Shown here piece after piece: positions 18,824 through 28,899 of a stretch of 64,000 bases of DNA. The stretch covers positions 1 to 64,000 of the forward strand of contig CAMNOU010000006.1 in assembly GCA_946546945.1 (NCBI GenBank), read 5' to 3'. Each line of letters opens with the position of its first letter. The stretch's first letter is position 1. The stretch is from an uncultured Lachnospiraceae bacterium (lineage in GTDB: Bacteria > Bacillota > Clostridia > Lachnospirales > Lachnospiraceae). The notes under the pieces are model-generated. The model made no database searches. It saw only the letters and a program-made list of their open reading frames with translations, and had not been told where the DNA came from. Position numbers and translations under genes: made by a program.

Positions 18824-19564
18824 ATGAAAAAAATTGCAGTTTACGGAAAGGGAGGCATCGGAAAATCGACGATTGTCTCGAATATGGCGGCAGCCCTGGC
18901 GCTCGAAGGATACCGGGTGGCACAGATCGGCTGTGATCCGAAGGCGGATTCCACGATCGGACTCCGGCACGGAGAGCCGCTTGCGACCGTGCTTCAGACA
19001 TTCCGTGAGAAGAAAAATGATTTTGCCCTGGATGATATCGTCAGGGAAGGCTATGCCGGCGTGGTATGTGTGGAGGCCGGAGGACCGGTCCCGGGCATGG
19101 GGTGTGCCGGCCGGGGCATTATTACGGCACTGGAAAAACTGGAGGCAAAGGGATTCTACGAGACATACAGGCCGGATATTGTTTTTTACGATGTCCTGGG
19201 CGATGTGGTGTGCGGAGGTTTTTCCATGCCGATGCGAAGCGGGTACGCGGATGAAGTCTATATCGTTTCCTCCGGAGAAAACATGTCCATCTATGCGGCC
19301 GCGAATATTGCGTCCGCAGTCAGGAATTTCAAAGGCAGGGGCTACGCGTCGCTGGGAGGCGTGATCCTGAACCGCAGGAATGTGAAGAACGAAGAGCAGA
19401 AAGTAAGGGAACTGTGTGAGGATTTCGAAACGAAGATCGTCGGAGCTATCGATTATTCCGAACTGATTCAGGATGCGGACGAAAGAAGGATCACCCTGAT
19501 GGAGGCATATCCGGACAGCGTGATCGCAGAGGAATTCCGGAGGCTTGCAAAAATATGCTGTTGA
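18824..19564 (+). CDS. Nitrogenase iron-protein (NifH/BchL/CfbC)-like ATPase, set 1
   Basis: [11 protein letters not shown]-loop, [20 protein letters not shown] and [11 protein letters not shown] conserved Cys. Confidence 0.92.
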   Translation: MKKIAVYGKGGIGKSTIVSNMAAALALEGYRVAQIGCDPKADSTIGLRHGEPLATVLQTFREKKNDFALDDIVREGYAGVVCVEAGGPVPGMGCAGRGIITALEKLEAKGFYETYRPDIVFYDVLGDVVCGGFSMPMRSGYADEVYIVSSGENMSIYAAANIASAVRNFKGRGYASLGGVILNRRNVKNEEQKVRELCEDFETKIVGAIDYSELIQDADERRITLMEAYPDSVIAEEFRRLAKICC

Positions 19565-20886
19565 ATGTGAAAGAGGCAAAGGTGCCAATCAGGGAAGCCC
19601 GTTTTCCGGCCCCGTTTCAGGAGGGGCTGGAGTACAGTTCTCCGGCCCGGGGCACGTGGAATATTGTACATACCGGCATGCTGATTCCGGAAGCGCATCA
19701 GATCTTTGTCTGTGCGCTCGGCTGCCTTCGGGGAGTGGTTCTCACGGCAGCGGAGATGAATGCGCTGGACCGGTATTCCGCGATTCAGATCCGGGAGGAA
19801 AATGTGCTGGACGGCGGCATGGAGGAGCTGATGATCGAAGGGGTCGCGGATGTTCTTGCGAAACTGGATTACCGGCCGCGCGCCATCCTTCTTTTCATCA
19901 GCTGTCAGCATTTTTTCCTGGCCTATGATAAAGAGCTGGTGTTCCGGACACTTCGGGAACGTTTCCCGGATATTAAGTTCGCAGACTGTTACATGATCCC
20001 GACGCTCAGAAAGAGCGGACTGACTCCGGATCAGAAGATGCGGATCCAGATGTACAGTATGTGGGAAAAAAGAGAAAAGAAGAAAAAGGTCAATCTGATC
20101 GGGAGCAATCTGAGGACGTCTCCGTCTTCGGAACTGGTACAGATGGTGGAAAATGCCGGCTATGCGTTCTGGGATCTCTACCGGTGCAGAACCTTTGACG
20201 ACTATATGGATATGGCGGAGGCAAAGCTGAATATCGTCTATGAGCCACTTGCGCTCATGGCTGCGGAGGAACTCAAAAAACGGCTGGGACAGGAATATCT
20301 GTATCTGTCGTTCAGTTTTGATTTTGATGAGCTTGAAGATAATTACAGGAAGCTTGCCGCTGCGCTGGAGACAGAAAAACCGGATTTTTCCGGGCTGCAG
20401 AAAAAAGCGGACGAAGCCATGCTCCGCGCAAAAGAGGTGATCGGAGACACGCCTGTGGCGGTGGATTATACGTTTACCTTTCGCATTCTGAGCTTTGCGC
20501 GGATGCTGCTCGAATACGGATTCCGAGTCACAGAAATCTATGCGGATGCTTTTGCTGCCGAAGATGAGGAAAACTTCCGCTGGATCCGGGAGCATTTTCC
20601 GGATATGATCATCTCGGCGACGAACCGCCCGGAAATGAGATTTCTGTATCACGGAGATGACGCCGGAGACGGCGGGACAAAGCGCCAGCGCGTACTGGCG
20701 GTCGGACAGAAGGCGGCGTATTTTACCCGGACCGATTATTTTGTCAATGTCGCGGAGAGCGGCGGATACTATGGATATGATGGCATCATCCGGATCGCGG
20801 ATCTGATGATTGATGCCTGGAAAAATAAAAAAGACAGGAAGTCCATCATCCAGAAAAAGGGATATGGATGTGAGAGCTGCTTATGA
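19555..20886 (+). CDS. Nitrogenase component 1 (NifD-like) oxidoreductase subunit, set 1
   Basis: Position directly after NifH-like gene; VCALGCLRG and FISCQH cysteines; C-terminal GCESCL. Confidence 0.8.
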   Translation: MLLNVKEAKVPIREARFPAPFQEGLEYSSPARGTWNIVHTGMLIPEAHQIFVCALGCLRGVVLTAAEMNALDRYSAIQIREENVLDGGMEELMIEGVADVLAKLDYRPRAILLFISCQHFFLAYDKELVFRTLRERFPDIKFADCYMIPTLRKSGLTPDQKMRIQMYSMWEKREKKKKVNLIGSNLRTSPSSELVQMVENAGYAFWDLYRCRTFDDYMDMAEAKLNIVYEPLALMAAEELKKRLGQEYLYLSFSFDFDELEDNYRKLAAALETEKPDFSGLQKKADEAMLRAKEVIGDTPVAVDYTFTFRILSFARMLLEYGFRVTEIYADAFAAEDEENFRWIREHFPDMIISATNRPEMRFLYHGDDAGDGGTKRQRVLAVGQKAAYFTRTDYFVNVAESGGYYGYDGIIRIADLMIDAWKNKKDRKSIIQKKGYGCESCL

Positions 20887-22046
20887 AACAGGTAACAGGA
20901 AGGATCTGCACGTATTCATCGGATGAATTCGGTATCTGCTCAGCGCTTTATGAGCTGGGGGGCATGGTGGTCATGCATGATGCGTCCGGATGCAATTCGA
21001 CGTATACGACGCATGATGAACCGCGCTGGTATGACATGGACAGCATGATCTTCATCTCCGCCATCTCCGAGGCAGAGGCGATCATGGGTGATGACGATAA
21101 GTTCATTCATGACCTGACGGAGACGGCACAGGAGCTGCAGCCGGAGTTTGTCGCGCTGGTCGGAGCCCCGATTCCGTATATGATCGGGACGGATCTGGAT
21201 GCAATCGCGAGGATCGTGCAGGAAAAAACGGGCATCCCGGCCTTTGGGTTTGCCGCAAATGGGATGAACGATTACACAAAGGGCATCTCCATGGCCTTAA
21301 AGAAGATCGTTCATGTCTTCTGTGAAAAAAGAGAGTATGAAAAAAACCCGGAGTGTCCGGTGGTCAACATCATTGGAGCAACGCCGCTTGATTTTTCTCT
21401 GAACCGGAGCGTGGAATCCATGCAGGCATGGATCACTGAGAACCGGATGCAAAACGGAGTCTGCCTGGCCATGGGCTGCACGAAAGAGCAGATCGGCTCG
21501 ATGGCAGAGGCGGATGTGAATCTGGTGGTATCCCGCGGAGGACTGGCGGCAGCGGAATACATGGAAGAGAACTTCGGGATCCCCTATGTGGCCGGCATCC
21601 CGTTCGGGGAACGCTTCGGCGCGCAGCTGGCAGAAGAGGTCAGAAAGGCCGCGGCAGACGGAGTCAGCCGGATCGGATACCCGGACAGAGAAGCAGACTC
21701 TCTGACAGAGAAAAAGAAATATGTTCTGATCGGCGACAGCGTCTTCGCCTCGAGTCTTGCAGCGGCGCTTTGGATGGAGGCAAAGATGGATGTCCGGGTG
21801 CTGTGCCCGCTTGATACAGAAGAAAAGCTTCTGAAAAACAATGCGGTCCGGACACCGGAGGAAGATGACATCCTGAGGGAAATCAAAGACGCGGACGCGG
21901 TGATCGCGGATCCGCTGTACAGGCCGCTGACAGACAGGCAGAAGATGATAGAGCTGCCCCACGAGGCTTTTTCGGGAAGAATCTATGATTCTGTGAATCC
22001 GAATCTGATCGGGGCAAATTTGAAAGGATGGATAGAACAATGCTGA
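20883..22046 (+). CDS. Nitrogenase component 1 (NifK-like) oxidoreductase subunit, set 1
   Basis: [38 protein letters not shown]; 4-bp overlap with upstream gene. Confidence 0.8.
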   Translation: MKQVTGRICTYSSDEFGICSALYELGGMVVMHDASGCNSTYTTHDEPRWYDMDSMIFISAISEAEAIMGDDDKFIHDLTETAQELQPEFVALVGAPIPYMIGTDLDAIARIVQEKTGIPAFGFAANGMNDYTKGISMALKKIVHVFCEKREYEKNPECPVVNIIGATPLDFSLNRSVESMQAWITENRMQNGVCLAMGCTKEQIGSMAEADVNLVVSRGGLAAAEYMEENFGIPYVAGIPFGERFGAQLAEEVRKAAADGVSRIGYPDREADSLTEKKKYVLIGDSVFASSLAAALWMEAKMDVRVLCPLDTEEKLLKNNAVRTPEEDDILREIKDADAVIADPLYRPLTDRQKMIELPHEAFSGRIYDSVNPNLIGANLKGWIEQC

Positions 22047-22792
22047 AACTTGCGATTTACGGGAAAGGCGGGATCGGAAAATCAACAACGACAGCCAATC
22101 TGGCTGCGGCTTTTGCTGTTCTCGGCAAAAAAGTGATTCAGATCGGATGTGATCCGAAGGCCGATTCGACGATCAACCTTCTGGGAGGGCATCCTCTGCT
22201 TCCGGTCATGAATTATATCCGCGACCGGGATGAGGAGCCGGAGTCTTTGGAGGAGATCGCAAAGGAGGGATTCGGCGGCGTTCTGTGCATCGAGACGGGA
22301 GGGCCGACCCCGGGACTCGGATGTGCCGGAAGAGGCATCATTACTACCTTCAGCCTGCTGGAGGATCTCGAATTGTTTGAGACCTGTCAGCCGGATGTGG
22401 TGCTTTATGACGTCCTCGGCGATGTTGTGTGCGGCGGCTTTGCCGCGCCGATCCGCGAGGGCTATGCGGAACATATCCTGATCGTGACGTCAGGGGAGAA
22501 GATGGCACTTTACGCAGCCAACAATATTAATACGGCGGTAAAGAATTTTGAGGACCGCGGTTACGCGACGGTGAAGGGAATTATTCTGAACCGTAGAAAT
22601 GTGGAGAATGAATATGAAAAGGTATCTGCTTTTGCCGCAGAGAACGGACTTGAGATCATAGCGGATATCCCAAGGAGCAATGACATCACGCGTTACGAGG
22701 ATCAGGGGATGACCGTGATAGAAGGCGACCGCGATCTGCCGGTCAGCCGGATCTATCTGGATCTCGCGAGAAGATTATTGGAGGAATCATGA
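22028..22792 (+). CDS. Nitrogenase iron-protein (NifH)-like ATPase, set 2
   Basis: [50 protein letters not shown]. Confidence 0.93.
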   Translation: MDRTMLKLAIYGKGGIGKSTTTANLAAAFAVLGKKVIQIGCDPKADSTINLLGGHPLLPVMNYIRDRDEEPESLEEIAKEGFGGVLCIETGGPTPGLGCAGRGIITTFSLLEDLELFETCQPDVVLYDVLGDVVCGGFAAPIREGYAEHILIVTSGEKMALYAANNINTAVKNFEDRGYATVKGIILNRRNVENEYEKVSAFAAENGLEIIADIPRSNDITRYEDQGMTVIEGDRDLPVSRIYLDLARRLLEES

Positions 22793-24096
22793 AAAACGAG
22801 GTTTATTCGATAACAGCCGCCGAACTGGCGCAGAGAGGAAAAGAGAATGTTCCGGATGAGCTGCAGTCATCCAGACACCTGATCTACAGTTCCCCGGCGA
22901 CCCTGTCTTTTAACTCTCCGGGCGCACAGGGCTTTGGCGTGAAGAGAGCGGGGCTGTCGATCCCCGGATCCGTGATGCTTCTGGTGGCGCCGGGGTGCTG
23001 CGGAAGAAATACGATGATGCCGGTCGACCCGGGCGAGTTCGGTTCAAAGTTTTTTTATCTTCTGCAGGATGATACAGACATTGTGACCGGACGCCATCTG
23101 AACAAGATTTCAAAGGCGGTCAAAGAGGTGGTGGATTCGCTGGAGGAGAAGCCATCCGCGGTGATGATCTGCATCACCTGTGTGGATGCTTTGCTCGGGA
23201 CAGATATGGAGCGTGTCTGTAAAAAGGCGTCGGATTATGCGGGGGTTCCCGTTCTTCCGTGCTATATGTACGCGCTGACCAGAGAGGGAAGAGTGCCGCC
23301 CATGGTGGCTGTGCAGAAGACCATTTATTCACTTCTGGAAAAAACAGACAGAAAGCGGGATGCGGTCAATCTGCTGGGAGAGTTTGCTCCCTTTGCGGAT
23401 GACTGTGAACTTTATGAAATCTTAAAGGATCTTGGGATCCGTAAGGTGCGTGAGATCTCCCGCTGTCAGACCTTTGATGAGTACCGGCAGATGGCAGAGG
23501 CGAATTTTAACATTGTACTCAATCCGGAGAGCCGCCTGGCTGCGGGGGATCTGAAAAAAAGACTGAATATCCCGGCACTCGAGATGACCAGAGTCTATCA
23601 GATCGACAAGATACGGAAACAGTATGAACTGTTTGCGGCCGCGCTTCATGTAACCATCGATGATGAAAAGTGGTACCGGGAAGCCGAGGCAGCGGTCCGG
23701 GATTTTACGGAATGTTATCCGGATACAGAATTTGTCGTGGGAGAATGGCTGAACGCGGATCCGTTTGAGCTTTCCCTGGCGCTGATCCGTTACGGACACC
23801 GGGTAAGTGAGATCTACGGAACGGTGACCGGTACAAATTTTGTTTATATCAGAAAAATCGCTGCGCTGAGCCCGGATACCAGAATCTATACGAATCTGTC
23901 CCCGACGATGTTAAATTACAATATCACGGGATCCGGGGCAGCCTGCTCGATCGGAAAAGACGCGGCGTACTATCATCCCGACAGTGTGAATGTCGCCTGG
24001 AATGAAGAGAACAAGCCGTTCGGATACCGGGGGCTTGCGAAATTGTTTCAGGAATTAAAGAGTGCGATGGACCGCACGGAAAGGAGCGGCAGATGA
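22789..24096 (+). CDS. Nitrogenase component 1 (NifD-like) oxidoreductase subunit, set 2
   Basis: [25 protein letters not shown]; 4-bp overlap with the NifH-like gene. Confidence 0.82.
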   Translation: MKNEVYSITAAELAQRGKENVPDELQSSRHLIYSSPATLSFNSPGAQGFGVKRAGLSIPGSVMLLVAPGCCGRNTMMPVDPGEFGSKFFYLLQDDTDIVTGRHLNKISKAVKEVVDSLEEKPSAVMICITCVDALLGTDMERVCKKASDYAGVPVLPCYMYALTREGRVPPMVAVQKTIYSLLEKTDRKRDAVNLLGEFAPFADDCELYEILKDLGIRKVREISRCQTFDEYRQMAEANFNIVLNPESRLAAGDLKKRLNIPALEMTRVYQIDKIRKQYELFAAALHVTIDDEKWYREAEAAVRDFTECYPDTEFVVGEWLNADPFELSLALIRYGHRVSEIYGTVTGTNFVYIRKIAALSPDTRIYTNLSPTMLNYNITGSGAACSIGKDAAYYHPDSVNVAWNEENKPFGYRGLAKLFQELKSAMDRTERSGR

Positions 24097-27000
24097 AAGG
24101 ATTATTAAAATATTTGTCCCCTTTTGCACCGGATCAGTCCGGAGCGGTGTCTGTATTCTATACCATGGGAGGCATCACTGTGATCTGTGACGCGGGAGGC
24201 TGTACCGGGAATATCTGCGGATTTGACGAACCGAGGTGGTTCATGGAAAAAAGCGCGGTTTTCAGCGCCGGCCTTCGCGATATGGACGCGATCCTGGGAC
24301 GGGATGACCGTCTGGTCGAAAAGCTGAAGGATGCGGCTTCCCGTCTGGGAGGGAATTTTGCCGCGATCATCGGCACACCGGTGCCGGCGGTTATCGCGAC
24401 TGATTTTCAGGCCATAAAACGGATGGCAGAGAAACGCTGCGGCATGCCGGTCATGACGGTTGCCTGTACCGGAACACGGCTCTACGATGAGGGAGCAAAA
24501 GAGGCGTATCTGGAATTGTTCCGCACGTTTGCCGGAGAGGACGTAAAGCCCGATCCGAAGACCATCGGTGTGATCGGGGCGATCCCGCTGGATACGACTT
24601 ATCTGCATGCGGACCAGTTCCTGAAAAAGCAGTACGAAGAACAGGGCTATGATCGAATCTGGTGTTACGGGATGGGAGCTGGCCTCGAAGAGGTAAAGCA
24701 GGCAGGCGCGGCTTCTCTCAACATTGTCCTGTCGCCGGCCGGACTGGCGGCGGCCAGGTATCTGGAAAAAACCTTCGGCACTCCCTATGAAGTACGGTTT
24801 GATCTGCTTTCCGACCAACTGAAGGCCGGACTCAGACAGCTGACAGGAAAAAAAGTACTGATCGTCCATCAGCAGGCGGCGGCCAATGCCATGAGAGAAG
24901 AGATCCGGAAGGCCGGAAATGCCGATGTGGTCTGCGGGACCTGGTTTATGCAGGAAGAAGAACTTTCTGAACCGCAGGACGTGCGGTTTGAGCGGGAAGA
25001 TCAGTTTATCGAATATATAGAATCGGAACAGTTTGACGCCATTGTCGCTGATCAGATGTTCCGCAGAGCTTTGAAGAATTACCGGGGGATTTTTATAGAG
25101 GCAAATCATTTTGCCGTTTCCGGGATACCGGATGACAGTGTGCCTGCGGCGGAAGAACCGGATCTTTTGTTGACGACGAATGTGGTGCGTGTGTACGGGA
25201 TTGTACAGGGCGTGGGCTTCCGGCCGTTCGTGAGCAGGATCGCTGACCGGGCAGGCGTGACCGGGAGCGTGGCAAATAAGGGCTCCTATGTGGAAATATT
25301 CCTGAATGGCAGTCCTGAAGCCAGAAAACAGTTTTTATACGATCTGGAACATTGTGCCCCGGAGCGGTCTTCCATCCTGAAGATCGATGTTTCAGAATGT
25401 GCGCGGCGTCCGTTCGACCGGTTTGCTATTATTGAGAGTGAGAAGGAGACGGGAGATATCTTTGTCTCGCCGGATATCGCGACCTGTCCGAAGTGCAGAC
25501 AGGAACTGTATGATCCGTCGAACCGCAGGTATATGCATCCATTCATCAACTGCACGGCGTGCGGGCCGCGGCTGACGATTCTGGATTCGATGCCCTATGA
25601 CCGGGAGCGCACAAGCATGGGCGAATTTCCCATGTGCCCGGAATGCGAGTATGAATATACCCATGCGGAAACCAGACGCTATGACGCGCAGCCGGTCTGC
25701 TGCAATGACTGCGGGCCGGAGGTCTATCTGCTGGGCCGGAAGGAGCGCGGCAGAGAGGCGATCACCTTTGTGCGGAAGGCGATCCTGGAGGGAAAGATTA
25801 TTGCAGTCAAGGGAATCGGCGGCTTCCATCTGTGCTGTGACGCTGCAAACGAGGCTGCCGTTGCCCGCCTGAGGCAATTAAAGCACCGGCCGGCGAAGCC
25901 GTTCGCAGTCATGATGCGTAATCTGGAGACTGTGGAGGCCGAGTGTGAAGTATCGGAGGCGGAAAAGGAAGTGCTGGACGGCCATCAGAAGCCGATCATT
26001 CTGCTGAAGCGAAAGCCCGGCAGCCGTCTTGCCCCTTCGGTTGCTCCGGACAATCCGAGGGTCGGGGTCATGCTTCCGTACGCCCCGGTGCAGATGCTTT
26101 TATTTGATTACAATGATGACATAGAGATGACGACAGACAGTTTCGTCATGACCAGCGGCAACGTGTCGGGCGCGCCGATCTGCCGCACAGATGAGGACGC
26201 TGTGAAGGAACTGAGCAGTTTTTGCGATCTCATTTTGTCTCACAACCGCAGGATCCGGCTTCGGGCAGATGACTCTGTCATGGGCTTTTATCAGGACGAA
26301 CCCTATATGATCCGGAGATCAAGAGGGTACGCCCCCCTTCCGGTCATGATGAGCGAAGCCCGGACGGGGCAGGTGCTGGCTGTCGGAGGAGAACTGAAAA
26401 ACACGTTCTGTATTGGAAAAAACCAGCTTTTCTATCCTTCTCCGTATGTAGGAGATATGGCTGATCCGCGGACGGTGAACGCCTTGAGGGAATCGATTCG
26501 GAGGATGGAAGAACTTCTGGAGACGAAGCCGGAGCTCGTTGTCTGTGATATGCATCCGAAGTATAATACAACGGTCGTGGCAAAGGAACAGGGGATTCCC
26601 CTTCAGATGGTGCAGCATCATTACGCGCATATCCTGTCCTGTATGGCGGAAAATGATGTGCCGGAAAATGAAAAGATCATCGGCGTTTCCTTTGACGGGA
26701 CCGGATACGGCACGGACCAGACCATATGGGGAGGCGAATTCCTGATCTGTGATTACAACGGCTTTGAACGTGCGGGCAGCATCCGTCCGTTCCTGCAGAT
26801 CGGCGGGGATGTCTCTGCCAGAGAAGGATGGCGGATCGCGGTCGCTATGATCAATGAGCTCTTTGCGGATCAGGCGGAAGAGATGGTGCGGAAGCTGGAT
26901 CTTTGCCCGCCGGATATGCAAAAGCTCTATGTACGGATGGCAGAAAGAAAGATCAACTGTGTGGATTCGACCAGCGCGGGGCGGCTGTTTGACGCCGTCA

Positions 27001-27554
27001 GCGCAGTCCTCGGGATCAGGAAGTGCTCAACTTTTGAGTCGGAGGCTTCCGTGACCCTGCAGTTTCGGGCGGAAGCGTTTGAGGAGAAAGCCAGGGCGAA
27101 CGGAATCGATACCGGACGCCTGTTAGACGAGTTTATGAACGGCAGAACAGAAAATGCCATCTGTGTAGTTCCGGCATCGATGGAGGAACCGGAGATGTCG
27201 GAAGAAGGGGACCGGTTCCTGTTAAGGACAGGACATCTGTTTGCCCTGCTGGCGGAGCTGAAGATGAAAGGCGAGGACAGTTCAAAGCTTGCCTATCTGT
27301 TCCATGCATCTCTCGCCCGGCAGATTACGGCCGGCTGCAGAGCAATCGCAAAACAGACCGGTTTGCATAAAACAGCATTAAGCGGCGGTGTTTTTCAGAA
27401 TCAGCTTCTGCTCCGGCTGTGTGAAACGCAGCTGGAAAAGGAAGGATTCCGGGTGTACCGGCACCGCCTGATTCCGCCCAATGACGGCGGACTTGCGCTT
27501 GGGCAGGCCGCCTGGGGGATGGCTTATCTGAACAGAGAAAAAGGAGGAAAATAG
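24093..27554 (+). CDS. Fusion protein: NifK-like nitrogenase component 1 domain (about aa 1-355) plus HypF carbamoyltransferase (about aa 360-1153)
   Basis: N-term VICDAGGCTGNICGFDEPRW, IIGTPVPAVIATD; C-term HypF: acylphosphatase VRVYGIVQGVGFRPF, zinc-finger CPKC/CTAC/CPEC/CNDC, YrdC-like KGIGGFHLCCDA, Kae1-like SFDGTGYGTDQTIWGGEF and LSGGVFQN. Confidence 0.9.
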   Translation: MKGLLKYLSPFAPDQSGAVSVFYTMGGITVICDAGGCTGNICGFDEPRWFMEKSAVFSAGLRDMDAILGRDDRLVEKLKDAASRLGGNFAAIIGTPVPAVIATDFQAIKRMAEKRCGMPVMTVACTGTRLYDEGAKEAYLELFRTFAGEDVKPDPKTIGVIGAIPLDTTYLHADQFLKKQYEEQGYDRIWCYGMGAGLEEVKQAGAASLNIVLSPAGLAAARYLEKTFGTPYEVRFDLLSDQLKAGLRQLTGKKVLIVHQQAAANAMREEIRKAGNADVVCGTWFMQEEELSEPQDVRFEREDQFIEYIESEQFDAIVADQMFRRALKNYRGIFIEANHFAVSGIPDDSVPAAEEPDLLLTTNVVRVYGIVQGVGFRPFVSRIADRAGVTGSVANKGSYVEIFLNGSPEARKQFLYDLEHCAPERSSILKIDVSECARRPFDRFAIIESEKETGDIFVSPDIATCPKCRQELYDPSNRRYMHPFINCTACGPRLTILDSMPYDRERTSMGEFPMCPECEYEYTHAETRRYDAQPVCCNDCGPEVYLLGRKERGREAITFVRKAILEGKIIAVKGIGGFHLCCDAANEAAVARLRQLKHRPAKPFAVMMRNLETVEAECEVSEAEKEVLDGHQKPIILLKRKPGSRLAPSVAPDNPRVGVMLPYAPVQMLLFDYNDDIEMTTDSFVMTSGNVSGAPICRTDEDAVKELSSFCDLILSHNRRIRLRADDSVMGFYQDEPYMIRRSRGYAPLPVMMSEARTGQVLAVGGELKNTFCIGKNQLFYPSPYVGDMADPRTVNALRESIRRMEELLETKPELVVCDMHPKYNTTVVAKEQGIPLQMVQHHYAHILSCMAENDVPENEKIIGVSFDGTGYGTDQTIWGGEFLICDYNGFERAGSIRPFLQIGGDVSAREGWRIAVAMINELFADQAEEMVRKLDLCPPDMQKLYVRMAERKINCVDSTSAGRLFDAVSAVLGIRKCSTFESEASVTLQFRAEAFEEKARANGIDTGRLLDEFMNGRTENAICVVPASMEEPEMSEEGDRFLLRTGHLFALLAELKMKGEDSSKLAYLFHASLARQITAGCRAIAKQTGLHKTALSGGVFQNQLLLRLCETQLEKEGFRVYRHRLIPPNDGGLALGQAAWGMAYLNREKGGK

Positions 27555-27555
27555 A

Positions 27556-27762
27556 ATGTGTGTAGGTTTGGCTGCAAAAGTAGTAGGAATGAAAGACGGA
27601 ATGGCAGTGGTGGATGCTTCCGGAGCAAGACGGGAGGTTTCCGCCGAACTGCTCGATGAGCTGGAGCCGGGCGATTATGTGATGGTCCATGCAGGAATCG
27701 CCATCGCAAAGATCGACGGGGATGATCAGGCTGAGGCCGAGGATATTATCGGATTGCTCTAA
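27556..27762 (+). CDS. hypC: Hydrogenase maturation chaperone HypC
   Basis: MCVGLAAKVV N-terminal Cys2, VSAELLDELEPGDYVMVHAGIAIAKID. Confidence 0.93.
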   Translation: MCVGLAAKVVGMKDGMAVVDASGARREVSAELLDELEPGDYVMVHAGIAIAKIDGDDQAEAEDIIGLL

Positions 27763-27816
27763 GAGAAATGCAGAATAGAGCAGTATTTTGCGTGAAGATG
27801 GAAAGCAGGTGCGTTT

Positions 27817-28869
27817 ATGGAAGATATTATACAAAAGGCGCGGTCCATTATCGAAGGATATGACGGGCCGAAGCTGCGGATCATGGAGGTCTGCGGGACA
27901 CATACCCATGAAATATTCCGTCTGGGGATCCGAAAGATCCTGCCGGAAAATATTGAACTGATCTCGGGCCCGGGATGTCCGGTCTGCGTGACACCGGTGG
28001 GGTTCATCGATGAGGCTGTCTGGCTGGCTCTGGAGAAAGGCTGTCTGATCTGCACCTTCGGAGATCTTATCCGGGTGCCCGGCACAAAGATGAGCCTGGC
28101 CGGGGCCAGGGCGGAGGGGGCACGGATAAAAGTGGTCTACACACCGCTGGATGCGGTTCAGATTGCCCGGGACAATCCGGGGGAGGAGGTTGTCTTCTTA
28201 TCTGTAGGATTTGAGACAACAACGCCGTCGGCATGTCTGTCCGTTAAAAAGGCAAAGGAACTCGGGCTGAAGAACTTCTCGATCCTGACAGCCAATAAGA
28301 CGATGCCGAACGCCTACCAGACACTGAAGGGCAGTGCGGATGCTTTTCTTTATCCGGGACATGTCAATGCGATAACCGGTGAAGCGGAGTGCAGAAAGCT
28401 TGCGGAAGAGGGCGTATCCGGCGTAATTGCCGGATTTACGGCAAAGGAACTTCTGACAGCGCTTGCGGTCATTGTGGAAAAATCAGGGTCGAAAGAACCG
28501 TTTTTTGTCAATTGTTATCCGAGAGTTGTCAGAAAAGAGGGAAATCCGGCGGCCCTCCGGATGATCGATGAGGTGATGGAGCCGTGTGATTCCCGGTGGA
28601 GGGGACTCGGAGTGATACCGGGGTCCGGATTAAAGCTGAAGGAAGAATATAAAGAATACGACGCCAGAGTGAAGTATGCGGTCCCGCAGATACAGGGGCA
28701 GGAGAATCCGGCCTGCAGATGCGGGGATGTCCTGCAGGGAAAATGCAGGCCTTCCGACTGCAAAGTATTCGGAAAAGGCTGCACGCCCCAGCATCCCGTC
28801 GGAGCCTGCATGGTCTCCAATGAGGGAACCTGTTCCGCGTATTATCAGTACGGCGCGGCCCGCAGCTGA
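27817..28869 (+). CDS. hypD: Hydrogenase maturation protein HypD
   Basis: MEVCGTHTHEIFR, ISGPGCPVCVTP, SVGFETTTP. Confidence 0.95.
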   Translation: MEDIIQKARSIIEGYDGPKLRIMEVCGTHTHEIFRLGIRKILPENIELISGPGCPVCVTPVGFIDEAVWLALEKGCLICTFGDLIRVPGTKMSLAGARAEGARIKVVYTPLDAVQIARDNPGEEVVFLSVGFETTTPSACLSVKKAKELGLKNFSILTANKTMPNAYQTLKGSADAFLYPGHVNAITGEAECRKLAEEGVSGVIAGFTAKELLTALAVIVEKSGSKEPFFVNCYPRVVRKEGNPAALRMIDEVMEPCDSRWRGLGVIPGSGLKLKEEYKEYDARVKYAVPQIQGQENPACRCGDVLQGKCRPSDCKVFGKGCTPQHPVGACMVSNEGTCSAYYQYGAARS

Positions 28870-28899
28870 AATTTATAATGAAAACATGAGGGAAAAAAG

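Noticed and set aside
19468-20652. 394-aa minus-strand ORF opposite the nitrogenase-like genes
   Set aside because: Shadow ORF in high-GC coding sequence; the plus strand shows overlapping operon structure and conserved motifs.
18824-24096. A genuine N2-fixing nitrogenase
   Set aside because: Although H/D/K-like, no nifB, nifE/N or other FeMo-cofactor genes are in the window, and the D/K proteins are short with altered Cys patterns; N2 fixation is not supported.
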